Positions 8,679-17,858 of a stretch of 64,000 nt of DNA are shown piece after piece. Origin of the DNA: Geothrix sp. PMB-07 (lineage in GTDB: Bacteria; Acidobacteriota; Holophagae; Holophagales; Holophagaceae). The DNA lies in NCBI RefSeq assembly GCF_030758935.1, contig NZ_CP132333.1, forward strand, positions 3,534,992 to 3,598,991. Reading direction: 5' to 3'. A model generated the notes under the pieces. It did no database searches. It saw only the letters and a list, made by a program, of their open reading frames with translations, and was not told where the DNA came from. Within the stretch, counting starts at the first letter, position 1. Each line of letters opens with the position of its first letter. The position numbers were made by a program, and so were the translations under genes.

Positions 8679-9365
8679 ATGCGCCGCGCGGACCGCCTGT
8701 TCCAGATCGTGCAGCTGCTGCGGCGGGATCGCATCAGCACCGCCGCCCGGCTCGCCCGAGAGCTGGGCATCAGCGAGCGCACGCTCTACCGGGACATCGC
8801 CGATCTCATGGCCTCGGGCGTGCCCATCGAGAGCGAGGCGGGCGTGGGCTACAGCCTGCCTCGGCACTTCGACCTGCCCCCATTCATGTTCAATGCAGAC
8901 GAGGCGGAGGCCCTCCTGCTGGGCGCCCGGGTCGTGGCGGCCTGGGGCGATCCCGCGCTGCAGAAGGCCGCGGACAATCTGCTGCGGAAAGTGGAGGCCG
9001 TCCTGCCTGCGGGACGGAGAAAGGCGTTGTCGGACCTGCCTTTCCTTGTGCCGGATTTCCATGTGCCCGCTGAAACGGCCCGGTTCCTCGGTGAGCTGCG
9101 CCTGGGCCTGCGCGAGCAGCGTCGCGTGCGCATCTCCTATTCCCGAGCCGACGGCACCAGCTCCGAGCGTGTGATTCAGCCCCTGGGTCTGATCTTCTGG
9201 GGTTACCGCTGGCACTTGGCCGCCTGGTGCGAACTGCGTGAGGCCCTGCGCACCTTCCGCGTAGACCGGATTCACGCCAGCGAAGTGCTCGACCCCTTTG
9301 AAACCCACCCGGGCCGCAGCATGGCGGACTACCTCCAGCTCGCCCAGGCAGGCAAGGGCCGCTGA
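8679..9365 (+). CDS. YafY-type HTH/WYL-domain transcriptional regulator
   Basis: 228 aa. The N-terminal winged helix (residues ~5-60, RRDRISTAARLARELGISER with TLYRDI as recognition helix) is followed by the WYL ligand-binding domain (RVRISYSRADG, WGYRWHLAAWC, LRTFRVDRI). WYL domains are thought to bind small ligands or nucleic acids and regulate diverse operons including stress and defence. It starts 18 bp after murA with no strong ribosome binding site, so it may be read through from murA. Its target is unknown. Confidence 0.88.
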   Translation: MRRADRLFQIVQLLRRDRISTAARLARELGISERTLYRDIADLMASGVPIESEAGVGYSLPRHFDLPPFMFNADEAEALLLGARVVAAWGDPALQKAADNLLRKVEAVLPAGRRKALSDLPFLVPDFHVPAETARFLGELRLGLREQRRVRISYSRADGTSSERVIQPLGLIFWGYRWHLAAWCELREALRTFRVDRIHASEVLDPFETHPGRSMADYLQLAQAGKGR

Positions 9366-9513
9366 ACCCTCCTGCCACCACGGTGTCAGGAGCCCTGGGT
9401 CACCCTGGACCTCCACTCATCACAGGAGGTGCCCGTGCCCTTTGGCTAAACCAGCCTCACGCTGTTCGTTATTTTTACGCAAACACCTCAGCATCCTTCC
9501 CGTGGAGCCTCCG

Positions 9514-10017
9514 ATGCCCATCGCTCAAACCCTTCTTCCCGAGTTCACCCACGAAATGGCGGGCCTTCGCCGCGTGATCGAACGTCTGCCCGAAGATCAT
9601 CTGGCATTCCGACCCCATGCCAAATCCTTCACCCTCGGTGATCTGGCCAACCACTTGGTGACGGTGCCGGGTTGGACGGTTAGCACCATGACCGCCACGG
9701 AGCTGGATTTCGGACTGCCCGAAGTGCGCGCCCGGCAGCCCAAACCCAGCAGCACCGTCGAGGGACTCCTTCGCACCCTGGACAAGGGCGTCGAAGAGGC
9801 GCTGGAGGCCCTTTCCAAGGCCCCGGATGAAGCCTTCTCCGTCGTCTGGACCCTCAAGAACGAAGGACAGGTGATCCTGGCCATGCCGCGCATCGCCGTT
9901 TACCGGGGCTTCGTCATGAACCACCTGATCCACCACCGTGCCCAGCTTGCGGTCTACCTCCGTTTGCTGGACCGGCCGGTGCCCGCGCTTTACGGCCCCA
10001 GCGCCGACGAAAATTGA
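9514..10017 (+). CDS. DinB-family protein (DinB/YfiT four-helix metal fold)
   Basis: 167 aa, close to the family norm. Start at ATG 9514 with GGAG 9 bp upstream. The family is a four-helix bundle with a His-based metal triad; here candidates are His in LANHLVTVPGW and the NHLIHHRAQLAVYLRLL motif near the C-terminus, which is characteristic. Members include bacillithiol- or mycothiol-dependent transferases and many uncharacterised proteins, so a specific reaction cannot be assigned. It is followed by a hairpin and appears monocistronic. Confidence 0.82.
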   Translation: MPIAQTLLPEFTHEMAGLRRVIERLPEDHLAFRPHAKSFTLGDLANHLVTVPGWTVSTMTATELDFGLPEVRARQPKPSSTVEGLLRTLDKGVEEALEALSKAPDEAFSVVWTLKNEGQVILAMPRIAVYRGFVMNHLIHHRAQLAVYLRLLDRPVPALYGPSADEN

Positions 10018-10045
10018 GCAACTGACTCGCCAGCGGCAGATGAAA

Positions 10046-10077
10046 GCGGGAAGCGGCAAATGGCGTTCCGCTCCCGC
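10046..10077 (+). terminator. Hairpin after the DinB-family gene
   Basis: GCGGGAAGCGG pairs with CCGCTCCCGC with one bulge, 29 bp after the stop of the DinB-family gene and before prs. The T run after the stem is short (CTTCATTT), so strength is uncertain. Confidence 0.45.
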
Positions 10078-10161
10078 CTTCATTTCCCCCGCCTATCCGC
10101 ATTCCATGTGACGACCTCCTCCCCTCGGGTCGGTTACACTGAATTCACGATCGGGGGATCC

Positions 10162-11109
10162 ATGTTCGGCGAGATGAAGGTGTTTTCCGGGAGCAGCCAC
10201 CCGGATCTGGCGAGGGGCATCGCTACCCACATGGGCATGCCACTGGGGCGCCTGAAGGTCACCCGGTTTTCCAACGAGAACATCAAGGTGAAGGTCGAGG
10301 AGAACGTTCGCGAGGCCGATGTCTTCGTCATCCAGTCCTCCTGTCCGCCCGTCAGCGACAACCTGATGGAACTGCTCATCCTGATCGACGCCCTGAAGTT
10401 CGCATCCGCGGCCCGCATCACCGCCGTGCTGCCCTACTTCCCCTACGCCCGCAGCGACAAGAAGGACGAGGCGCGCATTTCCATCACGGCCCGCCTGGTG
10501 GCGGATCTGCTGGAGACCGCTGGCGCCGACCGCGTGCTGACCATGACCTTGCACGCGCCGCAGATCCTGGGCTTCTTCCGCAAACCCGCGGACCAGCTGC
10601 TGGCCACGCCGATCCTCACCAACTACTTCAAGACCAAGGATCTCTCCAACGCCACCGTGGTGGCCACGGATGCCGGCGCCGCCAAGTTCGCGGGCCACTT
10701 CGCCAAGCGGCTGTCGGTGCCCATGGCCATCATCGACAAGCGCCGCTTCGATGATTCCGAGAAGGCCCAGAGCGTGGCCCTCATCGGCGATGTGAAGGGC
10801 CGCGACGCCATCATCTACGACGATGAGATCGCCACCGGCGGCTCCATCAAGGAAGCGGCCCGCATTCTCCGCGAGTTCGGCGCCCGCACCGTGCGCGTCG
10901 GCGTCACCCACCCGGTGTTCTCGGGCAACGCCCTGGAGACCCTCAACTCCGCCAACCTCGACGAGCTGGTGGTCACGGACAGCATCCCCATTTCGCCCGA
11001 GCGCGCCCAGCAGCTGCCCAATCTCAAGGTGCTCTCCACCGCCGCCCTGTTTGGCGATGCGATTCTGCGCATCCACGGCGGCCGGAGCATCAGCGAGATG
11101 ATGGACTGA
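10162..11109 (+). CDS. prs: Ribose-phosphate pyrophosphokinase (PRPP synthetase)
   Basis: Makes PRPP from ribose 5-phosphate and ATP for nucleotide, His and Trp synthesis. 315 aa, the standard length. Start at ATG 10162 behind CGGGGGATCC. Family landmarks: FSGSSHPDLARGIA near the N-terminus, FSNENIKVKVEENVRE, PYFPYARSDKKDE (ATP-binding flexible region) and the PRPP-binding loop YDDEIATGGSIKEAAR. The stop codon overlaps the start of the following methyltransferase by 1 bp, so the two are translationally linked. Confidence 0.96.
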   Translation: MFGEMKVFSGSSHPDLARGIATHMGMPLGRLKVTRFSNENIKVKVEENVREADVFVIQSSCPPVSDNLMELLILIDALKFASAARITAVLPYFPYARSDKKDEARISITARLVADLLETAGADRVLTMTLHAPQILGFFRKPADQLLATPILTNYFKTKDLSNATVVATDAGAAKFAGHFAKRLSVPMAIIDKRRFDDSEKAQSVALIGDVKGRDAIIYDDEIATGGSIKEAARILREFGARTVRVGVTHPVFSGNALETLNSANLDELVVTDSIPISPERAQQLPNLKVLSTAALFGDAILRIHGGRSISEMMD

Positions 11110-12269
11110 TGGAAGGCGCCCTCGGCCCCATCGAGGCTCCCAGCCTCGACCTGCTGGGGCCTCTGGGGCCCGACATCGCGCGCCTCTTCACGCGCTCAGT
11201 CAGTGTGCTGCACCGGGTGTCCGAGTTGTACACCGCCCGCATCTGCCTGCTTCTGCTGCTGGATCTGGGCTGGGAGGCCCGCCTCCGGGCGGGCACCACG
11301 CTTGATGAGCTCTGCGCGGGATTGCCCGATCAGAGCCGCAAACCCCTGGCCTGGATGCTGCCATTTCTGGCCGCGGAAGGGCTGCTCCAGGCACAGGAAG
11401 GGCGATACCTGTTGAACGGGGAACCGGATCTCGACCTCGCCGGGCTGCGGGCCTTGGTGGCGCAGGAGGCTCCGGGCCACGATGTCAACTTCGATCTGCT
11501 GGACGGGGTCCGCACGCGCATCCAGCCCTTCTTCACAGAGGGCAAGGCCGGCGAAGGCCTGCTCTTCGATCTGAGCCTCTTTCCGCTCTGGCTCTCCTAC
11601 TTCCGCAACGAGAACCTGGTCTACCTGCCCAACAACCTCCTCACCCTGCTGGCCCTGCGGGAATCTCTGCCAGAGCAGGCCCGGGTGCTGGAACTGGGCG
11701 CGGGCGCGGGCTCCTTCGCGCAGCTGGTGGCCCGCCAGGGGGGCGAGGAAGGCTGGCTTTCCCGAATCGCCGAGTACCGCTTCACGGATGTGGCTCCCAC
11801 CTTCCTCCGGCGCGCCCAGCGGGAACTGAAGGCCGCCGCCCCGGGCCTGCCCCTCCAGTTCCAGATGCTGGATCTCAACCGGCCCCTGGGTGCCCAGGGC
11901 ATCGAGCCCGCCAGCCTGGATGCCATCGTGGGCATCAACGTGCTTCATGTGGCCCAGGATCTCGAGGGCACCCTGCAGAACCTCCGCACCCACCTGAAGC
12001 CCGGTGGCCGCCTGGTGATGGGCGAGTGCGTGAAGCCAGTGCTGGGACAGCCCCTCTACCTGGAATTCTTCTTCACCTTCATCCGCAGCTTCACCGATGT
12101 GCAGTTGGATCCAGAGTGGCGGCCCGTGCATGGGTTCCTCACGCCAGAAGCCTGGGAGAAAGCCCTGCGCCATGCGGGTTTCGGTGAGGTGGCATTCCTT
12201 CCGCCCCCGCGCCCCCTCATGGACCGGTTCCCCTCCTTCAACGCCTCAGCCATCACCGCCCGGGCCTGA
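11109..12269 (+). CDS. SAM-dependent class I methyltransferase (O-methyltransferase-like)
   Basis: 386 aa. The N-terminal ~100 residues resemble the winged-helix dimerisation domain of small-molecule O-methyltransferases. The Rossmann domain starts around residue 190 with VLELGAGAGSFAQLVA (SAM motif I), then FTDVAPTFLRRAQREL, VGINVLHVAQDL (motif IV region) and LKPGGRLVMGE. The ATG overlaps the prs stop codon (TGATG arrangement). The substrate is unknown. Related domains occur in polyketide synthases and in polyketide, quinone or phenazine tailoring, but there is no biosynthetic cluster here. Confidence 0.85.
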   Translation: MEGALGPIEAPSLDLLGPLGPDIARLFTRSVSVLHRVSELYTARICLLLLLDLGWEARLRAGTTLDELCAGLPDQSRKPLAWMLPFLAAEGLLQAQEGRYLLNGEPDLDLAGLRALVAQEAPGHDVNFDLLDGVRTRIQPFFTEGKAGEGLLFDLSLFPLWLSYFRNENLVYLPNNLLTLLALRESLPEQARVLELGAGAGSFAQLVARQGGEEGWLSRIAEYRFTDVAPTFLRRAQRELKAAAPGLPLQFQMLDLNRPLGAQGIEPASLDAIVGINVLHVAQDLEGTLQNLRTHLKPGGRLVMGECVKPVLGQPLYLEFFFTFIRSFTDVQLDPEWRPVHGFLTPEAWEKALRHAGFGEVAFLPPPRPLMDRFPSFNASAITARA

Positions 12270-12290
12270 GCGGCGCTCCGCGATCAAAGA

Positions 12291-12318
12291 ACGCGGCGCC
12301 TCCGGAGAGGCGCCGCGT
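12291..12318. terminator. Perfect 12-bp hairpin between convergent genes
   Basis: ACGCGGCGCCTC, loop CGGA, then its exact complement GAGGCGCCGCGT. It lies between the plus-strand methyltransferase stop (12269) and the minus-strand DUF4382 stop (12334), so it is probably a bidirectional terminator. The T tract is weak. Confidence 0.7.
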
Positions 12319-12333
12319 CTCATGCCCTCGATC

Positions 12334-13992
12334 TCAGAAGCCCGTGAACACCACCACCGCATAGGCCGAGAAAGTGCCGTCAGGCTTGGGCACCACGGCC
12401 ACGCGGGCCTTCGCGGGGCTGACCAGCTTGGTCCCCCAGGCGCTCACGTCGATGGGATTGACCGTCACCACCCCGGCCTGCCTGGCCACTTCCACCACGG
12501 CGGGCTGAGCGCCCACGGTGGTGTTGAGGTTGACCGTGATGGCCTGGCTGGCGGCAGAGGAGTTGGTGAAGGTGAAGCCGAGGGCACCATTGCTGTAGGA
12601 AGTGCTGATGGTGCCCTGGGGCAGGGCCACCGGCAGGAAGACGGCGGTGCTGGCATCCCAGGCGCTGCTGCCGCTGTTCCACACCAGGTCGCTGACGCCC
12701 TGCACGCGCACATCGCCCGCGCCCGTCACGGCCGAGGCGAAATCGCCTGGCAGCGTGGAGGTCACCCCGGGGAAGCCCAGGTACCACCACGTGAAGGGGT
12801 TGGCGTAGGCATGATCGCGGTCCCCGGCCCAAGGGTGGTGGTAGGTGAAGGAGGTGGCGGTGGCGGTCTTGATGACGCCGCCATCCACAGCCCGCTGGAT
12901 GTTCACGGAGCTGGCGTGCATGGGTACCTGCAGAGGATCCTTGACCTCCACCTGCACCTTGAAGCCCGCCCACACATCGCCCAGCACCGACTGGCCGGTG
13001 CCCAGGGCCTGGCTTTCGTGGAAGGTGAACGCGGTGTCCGAATCGATGGCGATCACCCGGGGCACACTGCCGTTGGTGGTGACCAGCATCCGGTTGGCGG
13101 CCCGGTCCACGCTCAGCACATGGCCCTCGGGCGTCCAGCCCTGCAGGGCGCTGGCGCTGTACCACACGCGCACGGCCCAGAGGCTGCCATCAGGCTGCAT
13201 GCGCAGCTTCACCAGCGCGTTCTTCCCCGCGGTCAGGCCCGCGAGGCTGCCCACGGCCTTGGCATCCACATCGTAGAACCAGGCCCCGGTATCCACGTTC
13301 ACGGTGAGATCGTTGCCCGCATCCGTGTGCAGCACGAAGCCCGTGGCACTCACAGAAGCGATGGTGCCCTTGCGGTGACGGAAGGCCAGCTGGGCCAGGC
13401 TGCCTACGATGGGCCGGTGCCGGGCCTGCAGGTTCAGGGACCAGTCACCGTTCGGCATCTGCACCAGGAAGAGGGGGTGCCCCAGGTCGAAATCGATCTG
13501 CACGGCGTTGCTGCCGGAGGCCGTCACCACCAAATCTGAGCTGAGGGCCACCTGCACCGTCGCCCCCTGCACATGCACTTGGCTGGGGGGCACGGTGGTG
13601 CCATCGGACTTCACCAGGTTCACGCTGGCGGGATCGATGGTGATGCGCACCGCGTCATAGGTGCCCGCGGGCAGCTGGGCTGAGGCCAGCAGCTCACCCA
13701 CGCTATCCAGATCCACCAGATTGATCTTGGAAGAAGTTCCCTGGAAGGCCACCACCTCCTTGGTGTGATCGGCCTTGTTCAGGAGCGTCACCTTGGTGAC
13801 CACCACCTCGATGGCATTCCACTGATCGGAGGGCGCGTCCGTGAGGATGATGGACGTTGCACCGGTGGCTGGCGCTGCGGGTGCGGTCGCCGTGGGACTG
13901 CCCGAGGAACTGCCGCCGCAGGCCAGGGACAGGGCCAAGGCGCTGATCGCGGGCGCCAGCAGGAGGGTGAAGGCTTGGCTGGAAGGGCGCAT
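12334..13992 (-). CDS. DUF4382 domain lipoprotein
   Basis: 552 aa exported lipoprotein. The signal sequence ends in the lipobox ALSLAC (Cys ~25), followed by a Gly/Ser/Pro/Thr-rich linker. Residues ~45-180 match DUF4382 (ILTDAPSDQWNAIEVVVTKV, LPAGTYDAVRITID), a domain of unknown function seen in large families of surface lipoproteins in Acidobacteria and related bacteria. The remainder has repeated short beta motifs (IASVSATGFVLHTDAG, GHVLSVDRAANRMLVTTN) similar to DUF5666-type repeats. Start at ATG 13992 with TTGGAGAACTC upstream. Probably monocistronic; function unknown. Confidence 0.85.
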   Translation of the reverse strand: MRPSSQAFTLLLAPAISALALSLACGGSSSGSPTATAPAAPATGATSIILTDAPSDQWNAIEVVVTKVTLLNKADHTKEVVAFQGTSSKINLVDLDSVGELLASAQLPAGTYDAVRITIDPASVNLVKSDGTTVPPSQVHVQGATVQVALSSDLVVTASGSNAVQIDFDLGHPLFLVQMPNGDWSLNLQARHRPIVGSLAQLAFRHRKGTIASVSATGFVLHTDAGNDLTVNVDTGAWFYDVDAKAVGSLAGLTAGKNALVKLRMQPDGSLWAVRVWYSASALQGWTPEGHVLSVDRAANRMLVTTNGSVPRVIAIDSDTAFTFHESQALGTGQSVLGDVWAGFKVQVEVKDPLQVPMHASSVNIQRAVDGGVIKTATATSFTYHHPWAGDRDHAYANPFTWWYLGFPGVTSTLPGDFASAVTGAGDVRVQGVSDLVWNSGSSAWDASTAVFLPVALPQGTISTSYSNGALGFTFTNSSAASQAITVNLNTTVGAQPAVVEVARQAGVVTVNPIDVSAWGTKLVSPAKARVAVVPKPDGTFSAYAVVVFTGF

Positions 13993-14096
13993 GAGTTCTC
14001 CAAAGAGAAAGAGGAGCGAGGCTCCAGATGAGCGGGTGGGGAATCAGATACCCCACTGACCCGATCCCGTAAAAAACGGTTGACGGAAGAAATTCG

Positions 14097-14756
14097 ATGG
14101 GCTGCTTCTGCCCTCCTCTTGCGACACTTCTGCCCATGGCTTCCACCCTGCGGGACCTCCTCATCCAGCGCGCCGCACGGCTGCAGAGCCAGGCGGCCCT
14201 CAGCACGCCGGATTGGGGCACCTTGAGTTACGCGCAGCTGCGCAACCGCGTCGAAGGCGTGGCCCTGGGGCTGCTCTCGCGGGAGGTTCCATCTGCATCC
14301 TTCAGCAGCACCCATACGCCCTGGGATTGGGCCGCCGAATTGGCCGTGGCGGCCTCCGGCCTGGTATGGGATCCGGCCGGGCAGACCATGCCTTCCGATA
14401 CTTTCGGAGGAGCCCGATTTAATCACGAGGATGGACGGGGCCCTTACCACGCACGGGAGCAAGTGGTCCAAGCGACCACACCCTTCTCGGCGGGCCTCGA
14501 TCAGGGCGAACTGATGCTGCGGCTGCGGCGACTCAACACCAAGCTCGGCTGGGATCACACCAGCCGCATCGACCTGCCCCTCGCAAGGCTGGGCGAAGCA
14601 CCACTGCGCGCAGCTCTTTGGAGTGCTTTGTACGCCGGAGCCCATGCGGTGTTGATTGCGGAAACACCGACAACCGCCAAACGCTTCTTCACCCGCTTCC
14701 AATCCGCGCCCCAGGCCTGGGACGCGGAACCCTTCTTGGGTTTCTGGAATGCCTGA
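14097..14756 (+). CDS. Short protein with an N-terminus like AMP-forming acyl-CoA synthetases
   Basis: 219 aa from ATG 14097 (preceded by GGAAGA), or 206 aa from ATG 14136 (MASTLRDLLIQRAARLQ). Residues ~14-60 (TLRDLLIQRAARLQ, LSYAQLRNRVEGVA) resemble the first ~50 residues of AMP-binding acyl/aryl-CoA ligases. None of the later ligase motifs (Thr/Ser/Gly-rich P-loop, YGxTE) is present, so it cannot be an active ligase. It overlaps the start of the chromate transporter by 8 bp, so the two are co-translated. It may be a decayed or repurposed ligase fragment; function unknown. Confidence 0.55.
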   Translation: MGCFCPPLATLLPMASTLRDLLIQRAARLQSQAALSTPDWGTLSYAQLRNRVEGVALGLLSREVPSASFSSTHTPWDWAAELAVAASGLVWDPAGQTMPSDTFGGARFNHEDGRGPYHAREQVVQATTPFSAGLDQGELMLRLRRLNTKLGWDHTSRIDLPLARLGEAPLRAALWSALYAGAHAVLIAETPTTAKRFFTRFQSAPQAWDAEPFLGFWNA

Positions 14757-15897
14757 TCAGCGCGGCCATGAATCCCATCCGCAGGCGCTGCCGCTGAAGC
14801 CATTGGCAGGGCTTTTCCTGCGGCTGGGACTCACGGCTTTCGGCGGCCCCGCCGCCCACATCGCCATGATGGAAGACGAAGTGGTTCGCCGGCGGAAGTG
14901 GATGGATCACACCTCCTTCCTCGACCTGCTGGGCCTTTGCAACCTGCTGCCCGGGCCCAACTCCACTGAACTGGCCATGGCCATCGGCCGGGCCCAGGCG
15001 GGGTGGCGCGGGCTGCTGCTGGCGGGCCTCTGCTTCATCGTGCCCGCCTCGCTGCTGACCCTCGCCCTGGCCGCCGTGTACGTGCATTACGGCCGCCTGC
15101 CCGCAGCCCAGGGCTTCCTGCTGGGTCTGAAGCCCGTGGTGCTGGCCATCGTGGCCCAGGCGGTTTGGAATCTCGGGCGTTCCGCTCTGCGCACCTGGCG
15201 CAACGTGCTGCTGGGTGTGTCGGTGCTGACCGCCAGCCTCCTCGGCCTTCAGGAGGCCCTGCTCATCCTGGGTGCCGGAGCCCTCTCCCTGTTGCTGGCG
15301 CGGCCCAGGACGCAGACATCCGCTTTCAGCCTGATGGTGCTGCCCTCGACGGCCGCGGCCGTCAGCCTGCCCTTCACCCTCAGCGGCCTCTTCTGGGTGT
15401 TCCTGAAAGTGGGCGCCACGCTCTTTGGCAGTGGCTACGTGCTGGTGGCCTTCCTCCGCACGGATCTGGTGCATCGCCTGGGCTGGCTTACGGAAACCCA
15501 GCTGCTCGATGCGGTGGCCGTGGGCCAGGTGACGCCAGGCCCCGTCTTCACCACCGCCACCTTCATCGGGTTCCTGCTCGGCTCCTGGCGCGGCGCCCTG
15601 GTGGCCACCACGGCCATCTTCCTGCCGGCTTTTCTGCTCGTGGCCCTCGGCAGCCTGCTGCTGCCGCGCATCCGCAAATCACCGGCGCTGTCCGCCTTCA
15701 TGAACGGCGTGAACGCTGCGGCCGTGGGGCTCATGGCCACGGCCCTATGGGACCTGGGCCGAGCCACCCTGGCCTCGCCCTGGACCATCCTTCTGGGTCT
15801 GGCCGCGGCCTGGCTGCTCATCCGCCAGCGGATCAACCCCACCTGGGTACTCCTGGGCGGAGGCCTGTCGGGCTACCTGTTTCACTTCAGGGCATAA
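14749..15897 (+). CDS. CHR-family (ChrA-like) transporter
   Basis: 382-aa membrane protein of the long-chain chromate ion transporter family with two homologous CHR domains. The N-terminal half carries LRLGLTAFGGPAAHIAMME and NLLPGPNSTELAMAIG. The second half repeats the pattern with FLKVGATLFGSGYVLVAFL and VGQVTPGPVFTTATFIG. About ten hydrophobic segments are visible. ATG 14749 lies inside the end of the preceding ORF. Characterised members export chromate with a sulfate-like mechanism, but many homologues have no tested substrate; no chrB or sulfur genes are nearby, so the substrate is open. Confidence 0.87.
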   Translation: MPDQRGHESHPQALPLKPLAGLFLRLGLTAFGGPAAHIAMMEDEVVRRRKWMDHTSFLDLLGLCNLLPGPNSTELAMAIGRAQAGWRGLLLAGLCFIVPASLLTLALAAVYVHYGRLPAAQGFLLGLKPVVLAIVAQAVWNLGRSALRTWRNVLLGVSVLTASLLGLQEALLILGAGALSLLLARPRTQTSAFSLMVLPSTAAAVSLPFTLSGLFWVFLKVGATLFGSGYVLVAFLRTDLVHRLGWLTETQLLDAVAVGQVTPGPVFTTATFIGFLLGSWRGALVATTAIFLPAFLLVALGSLLLPRIRKSPALSAFMNGVNAAAVGLMATALWDLGRATLASPWTILLGLAAAWLLIRQRINPTWVLLGGGLSGYLFHFRA

Positions 15898-15923
15898 TCA
15901 CCCACCACCCCAAAGGAGCCTCG

Positions 15924-16601
15924 ATGAGACTGGCCGCCCCGCTCCGTCCATTCACCCTTCTCATGTCGGCACTCCTCCTCGCCGCGCCCACGCCGCCCTC
16001 AGCCCGGGCCATGCGGTTGCTGCATGAGGGTCAGCGTGAACTGAAGGCCCTTCGGCAGGGCAGCTATGACCATCGCGTCGCCGTGGATGAAGCAGCAGGG
16101 CGTTTTGATTACGACTGTTCGGGCTTCCTCCATTACGCCTTGGGCCGCGTGGATCCCGAGGCCCAGCAACTGCTCCCCATCACCTCCAAATCCAAGAAGC
16201 GGCCCCTGGCCCAGGATTTCCACGCTTTCTTCAAAAGCCTGGGCGAGGCGGGACAAGGGCCTTGGAAGCGCGTACTCCACGCCCGCAACCTCAAACCCGG
16301 CGACATCGTGGCCTGGCTCAAGGCCCCCGACAGCGATTCCCACAACACCGGCCACGTGATGCTGGTGCGCGAGCACGCGTACCCGAATCCCGACCGCCGC
16401 GATGAGATCCTGGTGCCGATCATCGATTCCACCATGAGCGCCCATGCCCAGGACAGCCGTGCCAAGGGCGAAACGGGCCTGGGCCAGGGCCTCATCGGCA
16501 TCCTGGTGGATGGAGAGGGGCGTCCTCTGGCTTACCGCTGGAAGGGCGGCGAATCCAAACGGGCGGTGGAGACGGACATCGCCTTCGGGCGGCTGGAGTA
16601 G
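15924..16601 (+). CDS. Exported NlpC/P60-like cysteine peptidase/amidase
   Basis: 225 aa with a signal peptide (hydrophobic core FTLLMSALLLAAP) and start at ATG 15924 behind AAAGGAG. DYDCSGFLHYALG provides the catalytic-type Cys in the D-C-S-G-F arrangement of NlpC/P60 enzymes. LKPGDIVAW and NTGHVMLVREH provide the later strand and His. These enzymes usually cleave peptidoglycan stem peptides; the compact sequence and lack of a wall-binding domain leave the substrate open. It sits 26 bp after the CHR transporter gene and may be co-transcribed. Confidence 0.75.
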   Translation: MRLAAPLRPFTLLMSALLLAAPTPPSARAMRLLHEGQRELKALRQGSYDHRVAVDEAAGRFDYDCSGFLHYALGRVDPEAQQLLPITSKSKKRPLAQDFHAFFKSLGEAGQGPWKRVLHARNLKPGDIVAWLKAPDSDSHNTGHVMLVREHAYPNPDRRDEILVPIIDSTMSAHAQDSRAKGETGLGQGLIGILVDGEGRPLAYRWKGGESKRAVETDIAFGRLE

Positions 16602-16665
16602 CCTTCACCCGAATTCCCCTTGCCACTGGACAATCACTGGCCAATCCTTGGAGCCGGAGGTCGCC

Positions 16666-17724
16666 ATGGCCCGCGCTGCGTCCCGCAAGGTGCTTGAATC
16701 CCCCCGCCCGGATGGCGGCCATCTGGTGAAGCCCGAGCGGCTTCAAATCGTGCTGGAGGCCATCCGCGATGCCGGGGAGCGGGGCATCACCAAGGAGGGC
16801 CTGGCCCGCAAGCTGGGTGGCGTGGCCATGCGCACCGTGGACCGCGCGGTGCAGCTGCTGGAGGAGCAGGGTGCCCGCTTCGGCAAGGCCCGGGAAGGCC
16901 GCCCCGCCATCATCCACTTCACCCTGGAGAAGGCCCCGGATTGGGACAGCCGCATCACGCCCCATGCCCGCATGGCCCTGGAAGTGGCGCTCATGGCCCT
17001 GGAAGGCACGGCCACGGAGCTGTGGTTCGATCAGCTGGAGGGCCTGCGCACCCTGGCGGACAGCCACCTCAGCACCCGCGACCGCGACCTCTTCCGCGCC
17101 CTGCAGGAACACGTCTGCGTGCGCGGCGGCGCCGACGACCAGCAGGCCCTGGACACCAAAATGCTCACCCAGGTGCTGCTGGCCTTGGGCCATCCCGAGG
17201 GCCCGCGCGAACTGGAACTCACCTACGCTGCGGCTTCCACGGGGCGCACCAGCGCCCGCACCGTGGTGCCCTTCACCCTCACCCACGATGTGTTTTCCGG
17301 CGGCGCCTTCCTGCTGGCCTGGGATGCCGCCAAGCAGGAGCCCCGGCACTTCCGCCTCGCCCGCATCGAAGAGGCCAAGGCCCTCACGCGGCGGGGGCTG
17401 ATTCCCGACAAGCGCCCCCTGGAACAGGCCCGGGAGCTGCAGATCGGCGGCTGGTACCGGCAAGCGGAGCCCATGCAGATCCAGGTGCGCGTCTCCGGCA
17501 CCAACTGGCCCCAGGCCCTGCTGGACGCACCCCCTGCCCTGCCCGGCGTGACCGTGCGGAAGGAGAAGGGCGGCACCGTCCTGCTGGGCTTCCAGGCCAC
17601 CGAGCTGTCCGGCCCCACGCGCTTCATCCTGCAGTTCGGGGCTGAGGCGGAAGTGCTCGAACCGAAGGTGCTGAGGGAGCACCTGGCCAAGACACTCAAG
17701 GCCATGGCCGCCCGGTACCGCTAA
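16666..17724 (+). CDS. HTH/WYL-domain transcriptional regulator (second in window)
   Basis: 352 aa, starting at ATG 16666 with GGAGG upstream. Basic N-terminus, then a helix-turn-helix (~residues 25-75: IRDAGERGITKEGLARKLGG with RTVDRAVQLLEEQGA), then a long WYL-type effector region (LELTYAAASTGRTSARTV, AWDAAKQEPRHFRLARIEEA) and a C-terminal WCX-like extension (VRVSGTNWPQALLD). Not closely similar to the WYL protein at 8679. Its target is unknown; it is not obviously in an operon. Confidence 0.78.
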   Translation: MARAASRKVLESPRPDGGHLVKPERLQIVLEAIRDAGERGITKEGLARKLGGVAMRTVDRAVQLLEEQGARFGKAREGRPAIIHFTLEKAPDWDSRITPHARMALEVALMALEGTATELWFDQLEGLRTLADSHLSTRDRDLFRALQEHVCVRGGADDQQALDTKMLTQVLLALGHPEGPRELELTYAAASTGRTSARTVVPFTLTHDVFSGGAFLLAWDAAKQEPRHFRLARIEEAKALTRRGLIPDKRPLEQARELQIGGWYRQAEPMQIQVRVSGTNWPQALLDAPPALPGVTVRKEKGGTVLLGFQATELSGPTRFILQFGAEAEVLEPKVLREHLAKTLKAMAARYR

Positions 17725-17858
17725 GGCCCGACCCAGTTCAGGCAGCATCAGAGTCAACGGATCCCCTTGCCGCTTCGGAGGGGAGCGATGGATTCACAGC
17801 CTGAAGGATTCCCTGTCACACGCAGCCCCTAGCCTGGGGCGGTCGGACCGGGGGGCAT

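Noticed and set aside
7335-9416. 693-codon ORF on the minus strand
   Set aside because: It is antisense to murA and the WYL regulator, has the low-complexity Gly/His/Gln/Ala composition typical of antisense frames in high-GC DNA, and matches no family.
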